This document shows, piece after piece, positions 61,801-64,000 of a DNA stretch of 64,000 nucleotides. The translations under genes were made by a program, and so were the position numbers. Every line of letters starts with the position of its first letter. Position 1 is the first letter of the stretch. Source of the stretch: Rhynchopus euleeides. Taxonomy: Eukaryota; Euglenozoa; Diplonemea; Diplonemida; Diplonemidae. The DNA is taken from assembly GCA_963210315.1 (NCBI GenBank), contig OY723276.1, positions 2,266,497 to 2,330,496 on the forward strand, written 5' to 3'. The notes under the pieces are model-generated. The model saw only the letters and a program-made list of their open reading frames with translations. It did no database searches and was not told the DNA's origin.

Positions 61801-64000
61801 GCCCGTCGAAGCTGCAGTTCGGGAAGGAATGTGTGACGTCGTCGTGTGGTGTGCAGCAGGGTGACCCCCTCGGCCCACTGCTCTTCTCCCTCGCGATCGC
61901 CCCCGTGGCTGAGGAGGTGAAGCAGATCAAGGGGATACACGGGGCGGTGTGGTACCTCGATGACGGGGTGATCATGGGGAGCGGATACGCGGTCGGCCAG
62001 GCGTACCGGCTCATCGTCGAGCGGTGCAAGCACTTGGGTCTGCAGGTCCGTGAGGACAAGTGCGAGCTGGTGGACCTGAGCGACAGGGGGACGGGGCATT
62101 CCGTGCAGGAGTGGGCTGGATGGGGACTGAAGGTGGTCGAGAAGCCGAAGAACTCGCCCATCCCGGGCATCAGGTGGATGCGGGACGGCAACTTCGAGCT
62201 GCTCGGAGCCCCGATAGGGGATGCGGCGTGGTGCGAGCAGTTCATGTCGGAGCGGGTGGACCAGTTTGTGACCTCCCTGGACGCCCTCGACAAGCTGACT
62301 GACTCGCAGACCGCATTTGCCCTGCTGCGTGAGTGCCTGGGGTTCGCGCGCATGGTGTTCTTTATGCGTGCGATTGGTTTCAAAGGGGTGACGGGCTACC
62401 TCGAGAGGTACGACGCGCGCGTGCAGCGGAGCCTCGCGAAGCTTCTGGGCTACGACGACGACTGCCTCCCACAAGAAGCGATGTTGCAGGCGTCCCTCCC
62501 TGTTCGAATCGGAGGTCTGGGGATACGCAAGTCGGCCGACCATTGGCATGCGGCGGCGCTGGCTTCGAGTGCGGGGACCGCAGCGCTGTGCCGACGGCTG
62601 GACCGAGACTTCGTGTGGGATGCAGAGGGCTGGAGGCAGACGGCCTCCTCGTATAACGAAATGGTAGCTGAGGGCTGGCGTCTGGACACCGAGGCACCTC
62701 CGGAGAGAGCCCCCGAGCAGCGCTCGCTCTCGCTGGGCATTCTGGAGAGGTGGTACAACGCGCTGATGGATGAGGCGGATGCGGTGACGCGGGCCCGGAT
62801 GCAGTCTCTCCTGCTGCCAGGGTGCGGTGCGTGGCTGACGGGAAACCCGGCTCGCTGGGAGGCGATGCCCCCGCTGCCGTTCCAAGCAGTGCTCAGGTAT
62901 CGCTTAGGCCTTCCGCTGTACGAATCGCTGGCGCGGTGTGAATGCTGCGGGAAGGATGGGGTGATGGACGCGCACGGTCTGCATGCCACCCTCTGCGAGA
63001 AGGGGGGTGGGGCCATCACGCGCCACGAGGCGGTGGCGGATGCTTTGCTGCGAGCAGCGCGACAGGGTGGCTTGAGAGCCGAGCGGGAGACATTGGGTCT
63101 GCTGGAGGGAGACAGGAGACGCCCAGGGGATGTCACGTTGCAGCAGGGATTCCTGGATGGTCGAGTCACTGCCATAGATGTAGCGGTGGTGAACCCCCTG
63201 GCCCCGTCGTTTCTGCAGCTGGCAGCCAGGGCGGTAGGCGGGGCAGCGGCGCGGCGGCAGACTACGAAGGTCTGGAAGTACCGCGAGGATGAGGCCGTGC
63301 GGACGGGCCGCCTTGCCTTCGAGCCATTTGTGGTCGAGCTTTTTGGGGGCTGGGGCCAGCGGGCACACTCCATCATGAACCGCCTCGTGTCATTGGGGGC
63401 AGCCAAGCTGGGGGTCGGGCGGGTGCAAGTGGCACAACAGACGGCCCGCAGCATGGGGTGGGCCTTCCAGAAGGCAGTGGGTGCGTCGCTCGAGTCGTGT
63501 GGGAGGCTGTGCACGGTGGCAGGGCAGGGGAGGCAGCGAGTGGAGCTGACGAAGACCCCGGTGATCGACCCCGAGACGTATGTGAAGTTCGGGGACCTGA
63601 TGCCGGGGGTCGTCATGGAGGAAGTGCCCCCAGACGCGCCGGACGTTGACGAGGATGAGGGCAGCGAGGGGGACGACGCCCCCCCCAGTGACCCGACCCC
63701 GCAAGAGGAGCGGGTTTTCGACGCGAAGCTGGCGCAGTGGCGCAGGCGGTGCGATCCCGGCGGGTCCCGGACGGTGGGGCAGTGCGTGACGGGGTGCGCG
63801 GCCAGCCTCCCGGCGTGGTACCAGCTGAAGCAGCTGGGTGCAGTTTTACCTCGGGGCAAGGCGGGTGATGGTTTGAGTGCCATAATGGCTGGTCGAGGGG
63901 CGCCGTGCAGCCTCTCACAGGCACGCAGACAGGCTGTGGCTTTGGTTCTGCATGCGCCGGCACTACGTCGAGAGGTGGACGACCCGACTGAGTGGAGCCG
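58857..64000 (+). CDS. non-LTR retroelement polyprotein: TM segments, OTU-like protease, zinc fingers, RT, RLE (3' end outside window)
   Basis: Open without stop from 58416 to the window end. ATG at 58857 (MAAGRLRVARL) is the start I favour; 58758 is an alternative. Residues 8-137 contain about four hydrophobic segments, then an Arg-rich stretch (139-155). Residues about 350-475 look OTU-like: LNDCGYLALGY with Cys359, DHLTLQLVARQ, and GGHYEQV with His469. Zinc fingers follow (CPIDSC...HMDGHM; CAVC...CDRC). The reverse transcriptase has VRPIACGESLRRLVAKLL, motif A KVDFTNAFNAVD (Asp948), motif B GVQQGDPLGPLLFSLAI and motif C WYLDDGV (Asp1035-1036). The C-terminal part has CECC (from Cys1361)...LHATLC...ITRH (His1390), RPGDV (Asp1425) and AIDV (Asp1441), then FEPFVVELFGGWG: a restriction-like endonuclease as in R2/CRE-type elements. 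No frame break was seen, so it may be active. Confidence 0.88.
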   Translation, partial: MAAGRLRVARLQLVWIGWTLWCGASVEAEAGGWEGLPGCSAVLLSAGWLGAQWAILRARVAWWPSVAQACILALWMVVALAGVADPMGLLPAWGAEGFVWMDGAAGAAGGWVLELCGVASPWLLLGGAQLSIWWLFGTRRRKGRQPRRRWRARRPGRAVSQWWVGGGRLLMRRSAVMGVRGFRDARSEGSVMCPGPGLGVKCGSSECWRPHGPPEEALAELRGVGVRSCVPGENLEVSAGALQRWADTGECVVVWVQGGQQPVVYAAPSYRAKTRAALRRYPKVVLAPSETGVACAVTSEAQATRLMERGLLVWDGSAPRLQLPPDALRGGGKGPDMRDVDASLPAGASRVPNASLNDCGYLALGYKQGDVQGVRETIATLATQQPSLRNMLGTAEAYAGYLAGVRGERHMDHLTLQLVARQGRFQVLVVQPGQPNLLIGPKPKRPKAERGPGKVSTSPVKVVALAGGHYEQVRIGDTVRETVMAQLEEGARSPILTARNAVEQPSESSGEEDLTGKLVDVPTAGRWCPIDSCSRSLVQGGAPFASKSYLTPHMDGHMAEGCFGPHAMQEILRQAGLRTCAVCSRVMSLLASRRKAEEVCDRCHPTVQEEEIGSPSSAQGRYEGLPSWEQIAQADVRTWESVPKELQGEWAGLFRDACREVATTQTDGSWRVLAMLPLLVLRKEKMGKSRKAQTLRQRRMMLGRLRQGEFAQVWAAEAGKRQPAGPSRASRGSQDPTEEHRRWQGRVQKLTAQGRTSAAVKALTPEAVAPKDTDTLKKLKAKHPVGKVARCSKPDATLCDAFSPLQVLQGVKGFPTGSAGGALGLRPDHLKAAVTHPTARALPALTHLVNAMARGAAPASVQPWLAGANLTALRKSEKEVRPIACGESLRRLVAKLLAARHRDEAKAVLLRSGQVGVAVRQGAEAATAVTANYAARRRGQDACILKVDFTNAFNAVDRSAFLREVEQKFPGMLPWVAWCYASPSKLQFGKECVTSSCGVQQGDPLGPLLFSLAIAPVAEEVKQIKGIHGAVWYLDDGVIMGSGYAVGQAYRLIVERCKHLGLQVREDKCELVDLSDRGTGHSVQEWAGWGLKVVEKPKNSPIPGIRWMRDGNFELLGAPIGDAAWCEQFMSERVDQFVTSLDALDKLTDSQTAFALLRECLGFARMVFFMRAIGFKGVTGYLERYDARVQRSLAKLLGYDDDCLPQEAMLQASLPVRIGGLGIRKSADHWHAAALASSAGTAALCRRLDRDFVWDAEGWRQTASSYNEMVAEGWRLDTEAPPERAPEQRSLSLGILERWYNALMDEADAVTRARMQSLLLPGCGAWLTGNPARWEAMPPLPFQAVLRYRLGLPLYESLARCECCGKDGVMDAHGLHATLCEKGGGAITRHEAVADALLRAARQGGLRAERETLGLLEGDRRRPGDVTLQQGFLDGRVTAIDVAVVNPLAPSFLQLAARAVGGAAARRQTTKVWKYREDEAVRTGRLAFEPFVVELFGGWGQRAHSIMNRLVSLGAAKLGVGRVQVAQQTARSMGWAFQKAVGASLESCGRLCTVAGQGRQRVELTKTPVIDPETYVKFGDLMPGVVMEEVPPDAPDVDEDEGSEGDDAPPSDPTPQEERVFDAKLAQWRRRCDPGGSRTVGQCVTGCAASLPAWYQLKQLGAVLPRGKAGDGLSAIMAGRGAPCSLSQARRQAVALVLHAPALRREVDDPTEWS

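Overview
This is a GC-rich eukaryotic nuclear window from a protist. Evidence: canonical GT-AG introns in a DDX3-type helicase and a receptor cyclase, eukaryotic domain architectures (WD40 propellers, ankyrin, CUB-like domains, a class III cyclase receptor), kilobase-scale tandem arrays, and a non-LTR retroelement. All nine host-type genes (1-42.5 kb) lie on the + strand. That, the sparse introns, the receptor-type cyclase and the polyamine-type transporter would fit a euglenozoan such as a diplonemid, but no diagnostic marker is present and the lineage is not proven.

Layout. 1-1.06 kb: 3' end of a DED1/DDX3 helicase (three exons). 1.86-3.3 kb: 31-bp minisatellite and a degenerate flank. 3741-7222: a 3.48-kb element with 155-bp terminal inverted repeats and two minus-strand ORFs (a transposase candidate and a histone-H1-like basic-tailed protein). 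8.4-17.9 kb: ubiquitin-like/ankyrin protein, APC-family polyamine/amino-acid transporter, coiled-coil protein, PNPOx-FNR flavoprotein fusion. 19.2-23.8 kb: receptor-type nucleotide cyclase with two apparent frame breaks and a 3' intron. 25.6-26.9 kb: secreted one-domain catalase-peroxidase. 28.5-37.3 kb: giant secreted protein with two WD40 propellers joined by about 456 Pro-Thr-Pro-Ala-Pro units. 38.9-42.5 kb: membrane-anchored subtilisin-like protease with CUB-like repeats and one frame break. 43.9-54.0 kb: 10-kb satellite of 32- and 22-bp units with higher-order repeats. 54.2-64 kb: a retroelement region, with a + strand ORF (putative membrane segments, OTU-like protease, zinc fingers, reverse transcriptase, restriction-like endonuclease) running off the window, head-to-head with a minus-strand Gag-like zinc-finger/RGG ORF.

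Two small MITE-like families (termini GGGGGTCTTCGCT and GGGGCCTTCGCT) with 3-bp target duplications are scattered between genes. Many host genes encode secreted or membrane proteins (cyclase, peroxidase, WD40 giant, protease, transporter), but no operon-like or shared pathway is evident. The long genes carry isolated one-base frame breaks that may be assembly indels. All family calls come from reading motifs by eye; no database search was run.
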